From Gammaproteobacteria bacterium (lineage in GTDB: Bacteria; Pseudomonadota; Gammaproteobacteria; Pseudomonadales; UBA5518), in assembly GCA_016705365.1 (NCBI GenBank), contig JADIYI010000008.1:930001-994000 (forward strand): a stretch of 64,000 bases of DNA, read 5' to 3'. The notes under the pieces were generated by a model. That model did not search any database. It saw only the letters and a list, made by a program, of their open reading frames with translations, and was not told the origin of the DNA. Of this stretch, positions 61,571-64,000 are shown piece after piece (position 1 is the first letter of the stretch; every line of letters begins with the position of its first letter). Position numbers and translations under genes: made by a program.

Positions 61571-64000
61571 TCAGCGCTCGAAAGAATACAGGAAGTCCAC
61601 CGCATTCTCGACGCCGGAAATGCCCTCCACGAAAACCTGGCGCGCAAGCCGGTAACGCAATCTGAAGGTGTTGACCTTGTCGAATGTCGACACGCCGTAG
61701 CGGAACTGGATGTCCGAGGTGAGATAACCGCTGAGATGCACCTCGGTTCCGCCCTCGACCTTGCGCGCATCGATCTGGAAGTCCTCGATCCCGAATTGGT
61801 GCATGAGGCCGCCGGTCAGCTTGCTGGTGCCCGAGAGGCCCATCTGCATCATCACGCTCGCGACCGCGAGGTCCGTGTCGGTGTTCTCCGCGGGTGCGCG
61901 CCCGGTCAGCAGGTAATAAAGCGCCCGGTTTTCCTCCATGGGCGGTGACGAGAACACCCGTACATCGGGATTGCGCGCATCGCCGCGTACCCGCACCCCG
62001 ACGCGTATCGGCTCGTCCTCGATCGTGCGCTCCGCGGTGATGCGCAGGTCGGGGCGACTCAGCGTGTCGCGGAAGATGAAGCGACCCTCGGTGATCTCCA
62101 GGGTCTGTCCGTAGGCGCTGTAGCGGCCATCGACGATGCTGATCTCGCCGCGTCCCTGGAAGCTGTCACCGGGCTGTTTGCGCAGCTCGATCGAGCCACC
62201 CAGGCGCGCATCGGCACCCAGGCCGCGAAACTGCACCTGGTCGCCGAGGTGAAGCCGCAGGTCGAGCGCATAATCGAAACCCGCGGCGGGTGCTTCGGCA
62301 CCGACGATCACCGTGTCCGGCGATACGCTGACTGCCGTCTCGGGCAAACGCTCGAGGTGGATGTCCGCCTGCGGGATCGATACTTCACCGGTCACCGTGG
62401 CCAGATCGGGCCCGAGTGCAATATGCACATCGGGCGCGAGCGTCAGCTTGCTGCCGGGTATGGGTTCCAGCAGCAGGCGCTCGGCTTGCAGGTGCAGGTT
62501 CGCGGCCCAGTCCTCGTCGAGCCACAACACCGTGCCATCGATGGTGCCGTTGCCGGCGACAGTTTCGAAGTGCCCCTGGAGCTGTGCTTCGGCACCGCCG
62601 AAATCGACTTTCAGCGCATAGCTGTCGACCGCGGCAGGAAGACTCTCGTGAGCGAAGCGTCCGTCACGCAGTTCGATGTAGCCGGACAGGCGCGGGTCGA
62701 CCAATGGACCCTCGACATCGATCACGCCCTCGAGCATGCCGGCGGCATCCACTACTCCGGGCATCACGAAAAAGAAGGGTGCGACATCGATTGCGCGCAG
62801 ATCGATATGCCCTTTCAGGGTCCCCGCGGCGCCCGGTTGCCTCATCGTGATGGCGCCGCTGCAGCGGCCCGACTCGCCGATGCCGAACTGCCAGTCGAGT
62901 TGCGCGCGATCGCCATTGCCGTTCAGCGTTGCCGAAAGATCGCTGATCGCCAGGGGCAACTCGCTGCCCGCCGCCAGTGCCGTGATGGAAAGTGCGTGGG
63001 CAGAAAGCTCCCCGTCCATGACAGTTTCAGCATCGGGTTCGCGCCGGGCGGCAAGGCGCAGATCGAAGGTGCCCTCGGCCTGCAGCTCCGCGGGCATCCA
63101 TGAATCCGGCAGATCCAGCGGCAGCGCTGCGGCGTGCAACGCAACGCCGCGAAACGTGCCGGGCTCGAATACCGCGTTCTCCTCGCTGCACAGGGAAGAG
63201 GTTCCGCTGCGCAGGCAGAACGGGGCGATGGCGAGTGCGGTTTTCGCCTGGCGCCAGTTCATCGCGATCTCGTGATCCAGGGTCCAGCGCGTGGTACCGA
63301 TCACCGGATCGAGCTGCAAGCGGCTGCAGCGCCCCTGCCAGTCGCGGGTTGCCTGGCGCGCGCCCCGGCATTCGAGTTCGAGCTTCCCTGCGGAGCTGTT
63401 CGCGCTCAGCCGCAGGGTGTGCGCGGAGTCCGTTCCATCGGCGCGGATCGCGAGTGTCTCGATGTCGAGACCTGCGGCGTGCGCATCGTGCAGCGTGAGC
63501 TTCAGGCTGCCGGCCTGCGCCGGCCAACCCGGCGACGACGCGTTGACTTCGACCACCGCGGCATCCATGCCCTCGTATGAAAGCCGCTCCATCCGCAGCG
63601 TGCCAAGCAATCGCGGCTCGGCCGCGGTCCCGGAGATTGCCAGGCTTCCGCCGCCGCTCCCCGTTGCACCGCTCAGCGTCTGCGCCAGATCGCCGATTTC
63701 GAGCGTGCCCTCGAGCGCGACTCGCTCGCCATATTCGCCGTTGATCCGCAGCGTGTTGATGCCGCTCCCGATCAGCACGTCCTCGAAGCGCCAGCGCCCC
63801 GCAGCCAGTGTCTGCACGCGACCGGCGATGGTGGCCGGGAAGCCGTTGACGCTGCCCGCGAGCCGGGCAGCGATCGATACCAGCGGTGACGGGCTACCGA
63901 GCGTGCCGACGATTTGCGCGTGGCCACTCAATTTGCATTGCACGGCGGGCGACCAGCCCGGCGCGCAGAAATCGCTCAGGCTGGTTTCGATATCGAACGC
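61571..64000 (-). CDS. tamB: TamB-family translocation/assembly protein, C-terminal part
   Basis: The frame runs off the window at 64000. The visible 809 residues are the DUF490 end of TamB, with repetitive beta-rich segments of the type LEGTLEIGDLAQTLSG and IDLRAIDVAPFFFVMPG. The conserved C-terminus is present (QFGIEDFQIDARKVEGGTEV, RYGVSTFDKVNTFRLRYRL, SGVENAVDFLYSFER). TamB spans the periplasm and works with TamA in outer-membrane protein or lipid transport. The N-terminal anchor and the neighbouring tamA would be expected outside the window. Confidence 0.88.
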   Translation of the reverse strand, partial: AFDIETSLSDFCAPGWSPAVQCKLSGHAQIVGTLGSPSPLVSIAARLAGSVNGFPATIAGRVQTLAAGRWRFEDVLIGSGINTLRINGEYGERVALEGTLEIGDLAQTLSGATGSGGGSLAISGTAAEPRLLGTLRMERLSYEGMDAAVVEVNASSPGWPAQAGSLKLTLHDAHAAGLDIETLAIRADGTDSAHTLRLSANSSAGKLELECRGARQATRDWQGRCSRLQLDPVIGTTRWTLDHEIAMNWRQAKTALAIAPFCLRSGTSSLCSEENAVFEPGTFRGVALHAAALPLDLPDSWMPAELQAEGTFDLRLAARREPDAETVMDGELSAHALSITALAAGSELPLAISDLSATLNGNGDRAQLDWQFGIGESGRCSGAITMRQPGAAGTLKGHIDLRAIDVAPFFFVMPGVVDAAGMLEGVIDVEGPLVDPRLSGYIELRDGRFAHESLPAAVDSYALKVDFGGAEAQLQGHFETVAGNGTIDGTVLWLDEDWAANLHLQAERLLLEPIPGSKLTLAPDVHIALGPDLATVTGEVSIPQADIHLERLPETAVSVSPDTVIVGAEAPAAGFDYALDLRLHLGDQVQFRGLGADARLGGSIELRKQPGDSFQGRGEISIVDGRYSAYGQTLEITEGRFIFRDTLSRPDLRITAERTIEDEPIRVGVRVRGDARNPDVRVFSSPPMEENRALYYLLTGRAPAENTDTDLAVASVMMQMGLSGTSKLTGGLMHQFGIEDFQIDARKVEGGTEVHLSGYLTSDIQFRYGVSTFDKVNTFRLRYRLARQVFVEGISGVENAVDFLYSFER

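Noticed and set aside
1..64000. CRISPR arrays, tRNA or rRNA genes
   Set aside because: No regularly spaced repeats or conserved RNA gene sequences were seen on reading; a tRNA search program could still find something I missed.

Overview
The window looks like a chromosomal segment of a GC-rich gammaproteobacterium. The supporting evidence is an Xps-type type II secretion operon (order E-F-G-H-I-J-K-L-M-C-D), rlmJ, pdxH, trkH, cinA, a tamB-like gene and a cytochrome c4-type protein. GTG starts and 4-bp stop/start overlaps are common. The genus cannot be resolved by reading. I saw no rRNA, tRNA or CRISPR array.

Region 1 (1-16652) is a catabolic and redox neighbourhood. A same-strand run encodes a flavin monooxygenase (cut by the window edge), a DUF2783 protein, an MBL-fold protein, a fumarylacetoacetase-family hydrolase, a nitrilase-like protein without its cysteine, an aldehyde dehydrogenase, a ThDP decarboxylase and an MFS transporter. 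This fits import and stepwise degradation of an aromatic or related acid, but the substrate is unknown. An AraC remnant, a Tat-type flavoprotein, a hydroxyacyl-CoA dehydrogenase, a dihaem cytochrome, a TrpB2-like enzyme, a DUF2478-DUF364 fusion and a sulfide:quinone oxidoreductase-like protein follow.

Region 2 (17020-31497) holds a frameshifted DUF1614 gene, pdxH, and a TetR-controlled cluster: TonB receptor, PQQ/cytochrome dehydrogenase, frameshifted flavoprotein and two near-duplicate RidA proteins. A perfect palindrome lies in the promoter spacer of the receptor gene. A racemase/alcohol dehydrogenase pair, a secreted DUF1214-like protein, an SDR and a SnoaL-like protein follow. Several frameshifts here could be true decay or sequencing errors.

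Region 3 (31615-43417 and 55877-64000) is core genome: rlmJ, an MFS-trkH pair, the gsp operon, cinA, a very unusual lipoyl/E3-binding/BKACE fusion, and tamB. The gsp operon is cut between gspF and gspG.

Region 4 (43453-55877) is a 12.4-kb mobile island that does the cutting. It is bounded by an IS1380/IS3 hybrid remnant on one side and an IS630 element on the other. Inside are seven recognisable toxin-antitoxin pairs (two with a damaged toxin), orphan antitoxins, two pieces of an Rhs gene including a toxin tip with a candidate immunity gene, and three copies (one intact) of the same tyrosine recombinase in direct orientation. It reads as an accretion zone kept in place by addiction modules, with gspG-D separated from the gspE-F promoter.
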